Part shown: one piece after another, positions 1 through 6,262 of the stretch
Layout: each line of letters opens with the position of its first letter
Numbering within the stretch: position 1 is the stretch's first letter
Assembly (NCBI GenBank): GCA_003170035.1
Contig: PMZX01000222.1
Location: forward strand, 5,232-17,462
Direction of reading: 5' to 3'
Length of the DNA: 12,231 nucleotides
Source: Myxococcales bacterium
GTDB taxonomy: Bacteria; Myxococcota_A; Polyangia; Fen-1088
The notes under the pieces: generated by a model
What the model saw: only the letters and a program-made list of their open reading frames with translations
Told to the model about the DNA's origin: nothing
Databases searched by the model: none
Program-made: the position numbers and the translations under genes

Positions 1-1526
1 TCCATTCCGTACCCGTGGGCGCTGAGACGGCTGCTATCGATCTGGCCGTTGTTCACCAGCCACTTCCTCACGGAGTCGGCACGCTTCTGGCTGAGCTTGC
101 GGTTGTAGGCCTTGCCACCGCGATTGTCGGTGTGGCCCTGGACCTCGAGCTTCACGATTTCAGGATGCTCGGCCAGCACCCCGGCCACCTGGCGCAGCAG
201 ATCGTCGCTGACCGGCAAGATCACGGCACTGCCCGTCTTGAACTGCACCTGCTCCAGGATCACGATCTCACCTTCAGTGACCCGCACGGCCTTGGGGCAG
301 CCGTTCTTCTGCGGATCAGTGTCAGGCGGGCCTTTCTCGTTCGGGCAGGCGTCCACGTCGTCGCGGATGCCGTCGCCGTCGGTGTCGGGCGGGCAGCCGT
401 TCTCGCGCGGATCGGTGTTGGCCACACCCTTGACGTCAGGACACGCGTCGTCCTTGTCAGGTATGCCGTCGCCATCGCGGTCGGGCGGAGGCGGCGGGCA
501 CCCGTTCTTCGCGGGATCGTCGCTGGGCACGCCTGGCTCGTCGGGGCAGGCGTCGTCCTTGTCTGGGATGCCGTCGTGATCGCGATCCGCGGGCTTCCTG
601 GGCTTCCTGGGAGGAGGAGGCGGCGGCGCAGGTTTGGGCGGCTCGGGCGCATAGGCCAGGGAGAGCAAGGCACGCAGCGTGGGTGTCCCCACCCCCTTGG
701 TGAATCCCGGGCCTACCCCTGCCCCCAGCACAAAATCTGCCAGCCTGACTCGCAAGCCGAGAATTCCTTCCAGGTTGGTGGTGGGTTTCTTGAAGCTGTC
801 GCTGCCCACCATGACCGTGGATCCATAGATCTCGGGCCCGAGTTGCAGCATTCGGTCGGCGAGCAGAACCCCGATGGCGCCGCCAAAGAACAGCTGCGTG
901 CCCCCCTGGAAGGTGCCGAAGTCCCTCTTGCTGCGTATGTCCACGCCCGCGGTCGCGGCGTAGGCTAGCTGAGACGTCTCGCCTGAGAACACCAGCACCG
1001 GCATGCCGTGCACCTTGCCTTCGCCAGCAAGCTTGTCTTTGTTTCCCGTGGGCACGAAGAAGTGCCCGCCCAGGCTGAGGACAGCCGGCGAGCGCGCTTC
1101 GCCCACCAGACGCACGCGTGCGCTCAAGCGCAGATCGCCCGCCGCCGCGCCTGACGGCCCGCCGCCCCCCCCGAGCGTGTCGCCGTTCATGAGCAGGCTC
1201 AGCGGCATGTCGGCCGCCACCACGAGGCGGTCCCACAGGCTCACCCCGGCAGCCACGTGCAGAACGAGCTGGTTCTTCACAAGGACGCCAAGCCGGTTGT
1301 CGTTCTGGTCGTAGACGGAGAGCGGGCGATAGGCGTAGTCGCCCAGAAGCATCAACCTGGGCAGCAGGTGTCCGCCGGGATCCGCACCCTCGACCCCGAA
1401 GAACCGATCCCCGGGTAGCGACGGTTGGAACCGGTCGGTCGACATTTGGGCCAGGGTGGAGGGCGCCCATCCGAGCGCCACGGCCAAAACCAGACTTGAG
1501 AAGGATCGAGCGATGAGTTTGTTCAT
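1..1526 (-). CDS. OmpA-family outer membrane protein with TSP3 repeats, 3' end cut off by the window
   Basis: The frame is open from the ATG at 1526 down to base 1 with no stop, giving about 508 residues. Residues 1-26 are a Sec signal peptide ending in STLA before Gln. Residues ~30-292 form a strand-rich N-terminal region with many alternating aromatic and small residues, probably a membrane beta-barrel. A Pro/Lys hinge follows (~295-311, run of PPPPP), then three TSP3-type repeats (~313-410). The last part is an OmpA C-terminal domain (~413 onward) with the peptidoglycan-binding signature GHTDNRGG and the NRKLSQKRADSV helix. The final 25-30 residues of that domain lie outside the window. 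GAGGG at 1530-1534 precedes the ATG. By family knowledge the protein sits in the outer membrane and its OmpA domain grips peptidoglycan. It is divergent from the lipoprotein operon at 1872. The family is clear; the specific role is unknown. Confidence 0.93.
   Translation of the reverse strand, partial: MNKLIARSFSSLVLAVALGWAPSTLAQMSTDRFQPSLPGDRFFGVEGADPGGHLLPRLMLLGDYAYRPLSVYDQNDNRLGVLVKNQLVLHVAAGVSLWDRLVVAADMPLSLLMNGDTLGGGGGPSGAAAGDLRLSARVRLVGEARSPAVLSLGGHFFVPTGNKDKLAGEGKVHGMPVLVFSGETSQLAYAATAGVDIRSKRDFGTFQGGTQLFFGGAIGVLLADRMLQLGPEIYGSTVMVGSDSFKKPTTNLEGILGLRVRLADFVLGAGVGPGFTKGVGTPTLRALLSLAYAPEPPKPAPPPPPPRKPRKPADRDHDGIPDKDDACPDEPGVPSDDPAKNGCPPPPPDRDGDGIPDKDDACPDVKGVANTDPRENGCPPDTDGDGIRDDVDACPNEKGPPDTDPQKNGCPKAVRVTEGEIVILEQVQFKTGSAVILPVSDDLLRQVAGVLAEHPEIVKLEVQGHTDNRGGKAYNRKLSQKRADSVRKWLVNNGQIDSSRLSAHGYGM
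294..587 (-). repeat. Three thrombospondin type 3 (TSP3) calcium-binding repeats inside the OmpA protein
   Basis: Three units of about 31 residues each follow the plan D-x-D-x-D-G-I-x-D-x-x-D-A-C-P ... D-P-x-x-N-G-C-P. The Asp-rich part fits the calcium-binding loops of TSP3 repeats. Each unit has two Cys, which could form one disulfide. The first and second units are separated by a short Pro run. Such repeats commonly form a rigid calcium-dependent stalk between barrel and OmpA domain. The units are similar but not identical at DNA level, so they look old and stable rather than slippage-prone. Confidence 0.9.
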
Positions 1527-1592
1527 GGTCCCTCGGCGCGGGCGTTAGGTTCGCATGTGAAACACACTGCGGCCGCAAGCTGCAACGTGGCG

Positions 1593-1605
1593 GGCATTAT
1601 ATGCC
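1593..1605 (-). promoter_or_regulatory. Candidate -10 box (TATAAT) within an inverted repeat, upstream of the OmpA gene
   Basis: On the minus strand, bases 1601-1596 read TATAAT, a perfect sigma-70 -10 hexamer in otherwise GC-rich DNA, about 70 bases before the OmpA start. It lies inside a perfect 5-bp inverted repeat, GGCAT-TAT-ATGCC. I see no good -35 hexamer at 16-18 bp spacing and no extended -10 TG, so a helper activator would be needed if this is the promoter. The symmetry could be an operator or chance. Confidence 0.35.
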
Positions 1606-1748
1606 AAGAACCGCCCGATGGGATAGCCCCCTGGGCGCATGCGCTGCCGGCGGGGCGATAGCACGAGCAGCCCTGCAGAGACGCGCACGCAGCCACGTCA
1701 CACTGCATGCACGCGGCTGCATCGGAAAACCGCGCCTCCATCGAATTC

Positions 1749-1800
1749 CACGACTGCGCAGCAGGATCCCTGACAGTCGTGTCATGGCGCCGTCGCGCCA
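1749..1800. promoter_or_regulatory. Cluster of overlapping inverted repeats upstream of the lipoprotein operon
   Basis: Three perfect dyads are packed in 52 bases. CACGACTG (1749-1756) pairs with CAGTCGTG (1774-1781). TGACA (1771-1775) pairs with TGTCA (1780-1784) across GTCG. TGGCGC (1785-1790) pairs with GCGCCA (1795-1800) across CGTC. The first two share bases and would exclude each other as hairpins. They could be regulator operators or leader-RNA structures. The function is inferred only from the symmetry and from the position 70-120 bases before the first start codon. Confidence 0.4.
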
Positions 1801-1822
1801 GTTGGGGAAATCTCTTCGATTA

Positions 1823-1848
1823 TCCTGTGATCAGGGTACGGCACAGGA
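1823..1848. promoter_or_regulatory. Inverted repeat TCCTGTG-N12-CACAGGA just upstream of the first lipoprotein gene
   Basis: A perfect 7-bp inverted repeat has arms at 1823-1829 and 1842-1848 and lies 9 bases before the GAGAGG ribosome binding site (1858-1863). A smaller nested dyad CCTG-TGAT-CAGG uses the left arm, so two alternative folds are possible. It could be a dimeric-regulator site or a leader hairpin. There is no T-tract, so it is not an intrinsic terminator. Confidence 0.35.
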
Positions 1849-1871
1849 GTTGCTGCTGAGAGGTGCCTGCA

Positions 1872-3749
1872 ATGACCAAATCATATGGACTGATTGCCGG
1901 AATGCTCGTGGGTGCCCTTTGCGGCTGCTCCTCCAGTGGCGGCGAAGCCTCAATGGCCGGTGGAACCGACAATGCCAAGCCGAGCGGGGGCACCTACGGC
2001 GGTGGCAACCCCCGCGCGGCGGCCGGGGGAAGCACGGGTAGCCTAGGGCCTGCGGTGATAGGGGGCGGCACCGCCGCCCTTCCCCCCGAGCAAGAGCAAT
2101 CGCTCACCTTCTTGGCACCTCAACCGGGAAAGCGCTACGTGTACGTGGCCAATCCGACACGCGACTCGGTGGCGGTCATCGACTCTGTGTCCCTGGCGAT
2201 TGCCGAGGTCACGCCCGGCGACACGCCGACCTATGTGGCCACGGTCTCCGGAGAAGACGTGGCCCTAGTCATCAACGCGGGATCGAGCACGCTTTCGGTC
2301 CTGCGGACCACGGATGCCGGAACCACGGTCTCGTCGCCTCTGCCCATCGTCAAAGGGGCCAATGCCATAGCCATCGCCCCTGGCGGCGCCCATGCCGTGG
2401 TCTGGTTCGATGTGGCACAGCCGAACGCCAAGATCCTTTCGGGCAGTTTCCAGAACGTCTCGCTCGTCACCCTGTCGGCGGCGGGCGACAAGGCCTTCAC
2501 CGTGACCGTCGGATTCGAGCCCAGCGCCGTGGTCTTTTCCGACGATGGCACGGCCGCCTTCGTGGTCACCAAGGACGGAATCTCTGAACTGCGCTTCGCG
2601 AGTCTGCAAACCTCCGCGATCGCGCCGCTCGTACGCATTGAAAGCTCGGCCGCCGCAGCCTCAAGCCCTGACGCCGGCACTGCCAGCCCAGACGCGGGAG
2701 CGGTTCCTGATGTCGATGCGCCCAGTCTGGATGAAGGATCCGGCGCCGGCTCGTCCAGCGAGGACGGTGGAAGCGCCAGAGAGGCCGGCGTGGTTCCGAT
2801 GCTGCCCGACGCGAAGCCAGCCACACCTGACACCGCGCCCGCGATTGCCGGAACCGGACTCCCAGTCGACGTCTCAGTCACCCGCGATGGCCACTGGGCC
2901 ATCGCTCGGCGCGATGGCAGGAATGAACTCCTGCTGGTGGACCTGGTGGGCAACAGCGTGCAATCTCTGTCCCTGTCCAGCCCGGTGACGGATCTGGACA
3001 TCTCGGACACGACCGACACGGCCGGCGGGGATATCCACGCTTTCGCGGTCCTGCGCGACGAGAGCAAGCTGGTGCGCATCGCCATTCCAGATGGCTTCAC
3101 CGGAGCGGCGCCGCTCGACATCTGGCCGGTCACCGGTGAGACGGTGGGCCAGGTTGCCATCAGCGCCCATGGAAAGTACGCCGTCCTCTACACCACGGCT
3201 GTGCCCATCGAACGCCTGGTCGTGTCGCCCCTGCTGCCAAGCGGGACGTTCGCGCCCAAAGGCGTGGTGTTGCAAAAAGCGATTCGTGCGGTTGCCATCG
3301 CCCCGGACGAAAGGACCGCATTCGTGGTGCACACCAAAGTCACGGGCAATCCCTCGGATCCTGGTCTCACTGTGGACGAGGCGATCGACCGTCAGTACGG
3401 CTACAGCGCGGTGAGTCTCGAGGGCCGATTTGCCACGCTGCAAACCACCAGCGCGAATCCTGACCCCTTTGCCATCACCCCAGATTCGTCGAGCGTGTTC
3501 GTGCTTCTGCGCGACGACGCGGCCAACCTGCGTATGGCCGAGCAGATGTCCCTCACCACTTTCCAGGTGAAGGACTTTCAACTGGGCAGCCCGCCCAACG
3601 CCATCGGAGCCCTGGGCGGAATCAACCACAAGGTATTCGTCAACCAGGTGCACAGCGAGGGCCGCATCAGCTTCATCGACTGGGATTGGGACAGCGGCAC
3701 TGTGGAGTCAGTGACCGGCTTTGCGCTCAACGGAAGGATCCGGCAATGA
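1872..3749 (+). CDS. Beta-propeller-like lipoprotein with an internal Asp/Ala/Gly/Pro-rich insert
   Basis: The protein has 625 residues. I chose the ATG at 1872 over the GTG at 1863 because GAGAGG (1858-1863) sits 8 bases before it. Residues 1-18 are a hydrophobic leader ending in a near-canonical lipobox L-C-G-C19, so the mature protein is probably lipid-anchored. Residues ~20-70 are a Gly/Ser-rich tether. From ~87 it shows short repeated strands of YVTN-propeller style (KRYVYVANPTRDSVAVID, then blocks with APGGAHAVV and SDDGTAAFVV). A disordered insert (~258-328) divides the strand repeats, which then continue to the end (TRDGHWAIA, APDERTAFVV, TPDSSSVFVLL). It has no catalytic motif. It is first in a three-gene operon; the ATGA at its end overlaps the next start. 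Binding or scaffold role on the surface or in the periplasm is inferred; the ligand is unknown. Confidence 0.85.
   Translation: MTKSYGLIAGMLVGALCGCSSSGGEASMAGGTDNAKPSGGTYGGGNPRAAAGGSTGSLGPAVIGGGTAALPPEQEQSLTFLAPQPGKRYVYVANPTRDSVAVIDSVSLAIAEVTPGDTPTYVATVSGEDVALVINAGSSTLSVLRTTDAGTTVSSPLPIVKGANAIAIAPGGAHAVVWFDVAQPNAKILSGSFQNVSLVTLSAAGDKAFTVTVGFEPSAVVFSDDGTAAFVVTKDGISELRFASLQTSAIAPLVRIESSAAAASSPDAGTASPDAGAVPDVDAPSLDEGSGAGSSSEDGGSAREAGVVPMLPDAKPATPDTAPAIAGTGLPVDVSVTRDGHWAIARRDGRNELLLVDLVGNSVQSLSLSSPVTDLDISDTTDTAGGDIHAFAVLRDESKLVRIAIPDGFTGAAPLDIWPVTGETVGQVAISAHGKYAVLYTTAVPIERLVVSPLLPSGTFAPKGVVLQKAIRAVAIAPDERTAFVVHTKVTGNPSDPGLTVDEAIDRQYGYSAVSLEGRFATLQTTSANPDPFAITPDSSSVFVLLRDDAANLRMAEQMSLTTFQVKDFQLGSPPNAIGALGGINHKVFVNQVHSEGRISFIDWDWDSGTVESVTGFALNGRIRQ
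2643..2855 (+). other. Region coding a disordered Ser/Pro/Asp/Ala/Gly linker inside the propeller lipoprotein
   Basis: About 71 residues (~258-328) are almost only Ser, Ala, Pro, Asp, Gly, Glu and Val, with repeated PDAG and PDA steps. The segment lies between two strand-repeat blocks, not at a terminus. Linkers of this kind are frequent in myxobacterial secreted proteins, usually between the lipid anchor and a domain. Here it splits the propeller-like part into ~170 and ~300 residues, which suggests two separate folded units or one propeller with a long exposed loop. Confidence 0.75.
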
Positions 3750-5365
3750 AACGCGCGTATTTCTTACCTCTTCTGCTGGTATTACCCCTGGCCTGCAACG
3801 ACGATCCGCAGAGCGGCGGCACTCCTTCCCGCAGGGTCATGCCCATCGTGGCTCTCGACGAGAGCGTGGCCTATGTCGACGGTACGTCGGGATTGGTCTT
3901 CCTGCTCAACCTGGCGGATCCCGCTCTGAAGCCGCGCCTTGTGCCCACCGGCAAGTCGCCCGTCGCAGCCGAAAAGCGCAAGGGTGCAAACAACCAGCTC
4001 CTCGTGCTGACCCATGGCGACCCGGGCAGCCTCAGCACCCAATCCGAGCCAGCCAGACTGGTTCTCATCGATCCCGCGTCGAAGGATCCGGTCACCATCG
4101 AGCTTCCCGGCCGCTACGACCAGCTTGCGCAGTCCGACGACGGGGCCTTCGCCATCCTTCACTACAGCGCCACTTCGTCGGGGGCTGGCGGTTCCATGCT
4201 TTACAACCCCAACGACCTGGCGGTGGTGAAGTTCGCAAGCAACACGGTCAAGAGCCGTCCCATCCGCAGCCTGGGCAGCGTCCCAGACCAGGTGTATTTC
4301 TCGCCGCCGGGCTCGACTCTCTTCGGCCTGCAGCGCAACCTGGCGGTGGTCTTGGCGGAAAACTACGTGACGATTCTCGATCTCGATCGCGACGATCGCA
4401 CCGAGATCACCGTCCCCCTGGTCCCCGATGGCAAGCGAACTGTCGAACCGGTCCAGGTTCTCTTCGACATGGCCGGGCCAGCTATCTACATCCGTGCCGA
4501 CGGCTCGAACGACATATTCCAGATCAGCCTCATCCAGGGTGCTCCGGTGGACCAGAACGCCAGCGGCACCAGCAACGATTTCCACGTCTCGCTCTCGCTG
4601 CTTGGGGCGGGCAGCGCGCTTTCGGACATGGCCATGTTCGGCACGGGCGACAGCACGCGGCTCCTGGTCACAGCACCTGACAGCCAGCAGATCGTCATCC
4701 TCGATCCCACGACAGGCAGCGCCACGTCCATTCCCACCGGGACCCAGGTCGATCGGATTCTCCTCTTCAAGGGGCCGAGCCCCAAGTCGTCACAGTCCCA
4801 GGATCGCGCGCTGCTCCTGGGAGTCGGAACCGGCGCGACGTCTGTGGTCTTCGCCGACCTGAGGGACATCGAGACCGCGCAAGGATTGGCCATCGAGAGC
4901 TGGTCCATAACCGCCCCGGTTGTCGACATCACGCCTCTGCCCGGGAATATGGCCCTTCTCAAGCAGGGCAACGGCAGCGTGGCCCTTTCCATCGTCAACC
5001 TGGAGGATCGCACCATCGAGCCCATCGGTTCGAGCGGCCTCCTCGATGACGTGACCGTCGAAGCCACTGTTCGAAGCCGCCTGTGGGGAACTGATGGTGC
5101 GAACCGGCTCGAGTACCTCGACCTCGTGAACAACGGCCAGGGGCGCCTCTACTCGGGCGAAGTCATTGTCGACCGAACCATCGCGAACATTCTGCCGCTG
5201 GCCAAGAAGAGCGCTGACGGGAATCGCTATCTCGTGCTCGAAATGCTCGATCCCATGAACGTCGGGTACGTGACGCTGCTCAACGCGGACCTGCCCGATC
5301 GCAAAGGGGCGCGCTCGGCCTACGGCTTCCTTCTCACCGACACCTTCCAGCGAGGTCAGCCATGA
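3746..5365 (+). CDS. Second beta-propeller-like lipoprotein of the envelope operon
   Basis: The protein has 539 residues from the ATG at 3746, which overlaps the previous stop as ATGA. GGAAGGA (3732-3738) is the ribosome binding site, and an upstream in-frame start at 3686 would lie inside the previous gene and lose the signal peptide. The leader ends LVLPLAC17 followed by NDD, a slightly atypical lipobox (Pro at -3). The rest is a series of short beta-strand blocks typical of propellers (ESVAYVDGTSGLVFLLNL, SDDGAFAIL, NYVTILDLDRDDRTEI, QQIVILDPTTGSATSI). No catalytic motif and no Cys after the anchor are visible. Its end (YGFLLTDTF...) resembles the end of the preceding lipoprotein (TGFALNGRI...), so the two may be diverged duplicates. 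The stop overlaps the next start. It is likely produced in fixed ratio with its neighbours; function unknown. Confidence 0.85.
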   Translation: MKRAYFLPLLLVLPLACNDDPQSGGTPSRRVMPIVALDESVAYVDGTSGLVFLLNLADPALKPRLVPTGKSPVAAEKRKGANNQLLVLTHGDPGSLSTQSEPARLVLIDPASKDPVTIELPGRYDQLAQSDDGAFAILHYSATSSGAGGSMLYNPNDLAVVKFASNTVKSRPIRSLGSVPDQVYFSPPGSTLFGLQRNLAVVLAENYVTILDLDRDDRTEITVPLVPDGKRTVEPVQVLFDMAGPAIYIRADGSNDIFQISLIQGAPVDQNASGTSNDFHVSLSLLGAGSALSDMAMFGTGDSTRLLVTAPDSQQIVILDPTTGSATSIPTGTQVDRILLFKGPSPKSSQSQDRALLLGVGTGATSVVFADLRDIETAQGLAIESWSITAPVVDITPLPGNMALLKQGNGSVALSIVNLEDRTIEPIGSSGLLDDVTVEATVRSRLWGTDGANRLEYLDLVNNGQGRLYSGEVIVDRTIANILPLAKKSADGNRYLVLEMLDPMNVGYVTLLNADLPDRKGARSAYGFLLTDTFQRGQP

Positions 5366-6144
5366 CGACGATACGCCAGGGGTTCGTGATTCTTTCGACG
5401 GTCGCGCTCCTGCCTGCACTCCCTGCGGCTGCGGCTGGCCCGGCCTGGCCTGCCACCCAGGCGGTCATGCCCGTGGCGAGCGAACCCGAACTCCCCACCA
5501 CGTCGTGGGAGCCGCTTCGTTTCACCGTGACCGCCGAGATCCAGTCGGCCTGGATGCTGCAAGACGATGCCAGGCGGCTGTGGGGCAAGCGGAACGTTGG
5601 CGGCGCAGGGCTGTGCTTTTCCTACGACGCGGTCGAGGTGAGCAGCAAGATGACCCTCGGCCTCGATCTCTCTTGGCTGGCCACCGCGGTCTCGACCACC
5701 ATGGCCTCGACCGCGGCCGGCTTGGACCTGCCCGAGAAGTCGAGCACACAGGTCTTCAACCTCGGTCTATCTCTGCGCTATCAGGTGTTTCGCTGGCTCT
5801 CTCCCTATGCGCGGGTTGCCGGAGGGGCGGGCTGGGCGGCGCTCACTGTGGGCTCACCTGGCTTCGATCTGCGCGACCGCGAGTTCCTCTACCAGGGTTC
5901 GGCGGGCGCTGGCCTGCTCCTTCGCTCGCCGGGCGTGCGCATCGGCCACAGTCGGAGATGGCCCTTGCTGGCCCTCGTCGGTCGCGTCGAGGGCGGCTAC
6001 ATCATGGGCAACGCCACCAACTTCTCTCTCAAGTTGCATTCCGATGGATCCATCAAGGATCCGATCCCGGTCGCGCCTGTGTCCGTCGGGGAAATCGCCC
6101 GGCGTTTTCCGTACCTGCGCGTCTCCATCGGCGTGGCTTTCTAG
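5362..6144 (+). CDS. Small outer membrane beta-barrel protein, third gene of the envelope operon
   Basis: The protein has 260 residues, and its ATG at 5362 overlaps the previous stop (ATGA), with GAGGT at 5352-5356. Residues 1-25 are a signal peptide ending LPAAAA before Gly; there is no lipobox. The mature part has alternating hydrophobic and polar residues as in amphipathic strands: FTVTAEIQSAWML, KMTLGLDLSWL, TQVFNLGLSLRYQVF, SPYARVAGGAGWAAL, LVGRVEGGYIMG. It ends in YLRVSIGVAF, a terminal Phe typical of outer membrane barrels recognised by the BAM machinery. Its size suits an 8-10 strand barrel of the OmpW/OmpA-barrel type. I cannot assign a named family. The context suggests it is the membrane partner of the two lipoproteins. 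It contains a single pair of nearby residues worth noting only for fold: no catalytic set is visible. Confidence 0.8.
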   Translation: MTTIRQGFVILSTVALLPALPAAAAGPAWPATQAVMPVASEPELPTTSWEPLRFTVTAEIQSAWMLQDDARRLWGKRNVGGAGLCFSYDAVEVSSKMTLGLDLSWLATAVSTTMASTAAGLDLPEKSSTQVFNLGLSLRYQVFRWLSPYARVAGGAGWAALTVGSPGFDLRDREFLYQGSAGAGLLLRSPGVRIGHSRRWPLLALVGRVEGGYIMGNATNFSLKLHSDGSIKDPIPVAPVSVGEIARRFPYLRVSIGVAF

Positions 6145-6200
6145 TCGCTCCGGCCACTGCCTCCTGCGGCTATCGTGGGACTGGGCAAAGACCTGTCTGG

Positions 6201-6230
6201 GTGACAACAGACCCGGCGAGCGAGTAGACT
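6201..6230 (+). promoter_or_regulatory. Candidate sigma-70-type promoter for the GH5 gene
   Basis: GTGACA (6201-6206, 5 of 6 to the -35 consensus) and TAGACT (6225-6230, 4 of 6 to the -10 consensus) are 18 bp apart. A start of transcription near 6237 would leave a leader of about 26 bases that contains the strong GAGGAAGG ribosome binding site at 6248-6255. It lies in the 118-bp gap after the envelope operon, which suggests that the glycoside hydrolase is transcribed separately. The match is by eye only. Confidence 0.4.
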
Positions 6231-6262
6231 GACACCCTACCTGCATTGAGGAAGGCCGCGCC

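Larger units (their letters stand above)
1527..1871. other. Divergent intergenic region between the OmpA gene and the lipoprotein operon
   Basis: This 345-base gap contains no convincing gene. The rightward frame through it from 1601 has no ribosome binding site and no recognisable protein character, and it overlaps the leader of the lipoprotein gene. Besides the TATAAT box and the dyad cluster listed separately, it holds a 10-bp palindrome GCGCATGCGC (1635-1644) and TGCATGCA (1704-1711), both easily due to chance in such GC-rich DNA. I could not find a convincing -35/-10 pair for the rightward operon. Confidence 0.6.

Noticed and set aside
15-968. Rightward open frame of 317 codons opposite the OmpA gene
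   Set aside because: Antisense to TSP3 and OmpA coding sequence; the apparent repeats in it mirror the TSP3 units.
1165-1172. Run of eight C (G8 in the OmpA coding strand) as a phase-variation tract
   Set aside because: Eight bases in a Gly-rich, GC-rich stretch is short and expected by chance; the frame continues correctly through it.
457-1578. Leftward open frame of 373 codons over the OmpA gene
   Set aside because: It is in another frame from the OmpA protein, which has signal peptide, TSP3 repeats and OmpA domain. This product is Arg-rich and featureless.
1601-2041. Rightward open frame in the divergent gap
   Set aside because: No ribosome binding site, Arg-rich composition, and it runs out of frame through the leader of the lipoprotein gene at 1872.
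2231-3160. Leftward open frame of 309 codons opposite the first lipoprotein
   Set aside because: Ser/Thr/Arg-rich antisense product with no motif; the sense frame has leader, repeats and coupled neighbours.
6195-6214. Possible terminator hairpin after the barrel gene (GTCTG...CAGAC)
   Set aside because: Only 5-bp arms and no T-tract follow; it also overlaps the candidate -35 box of the GH5 gene.
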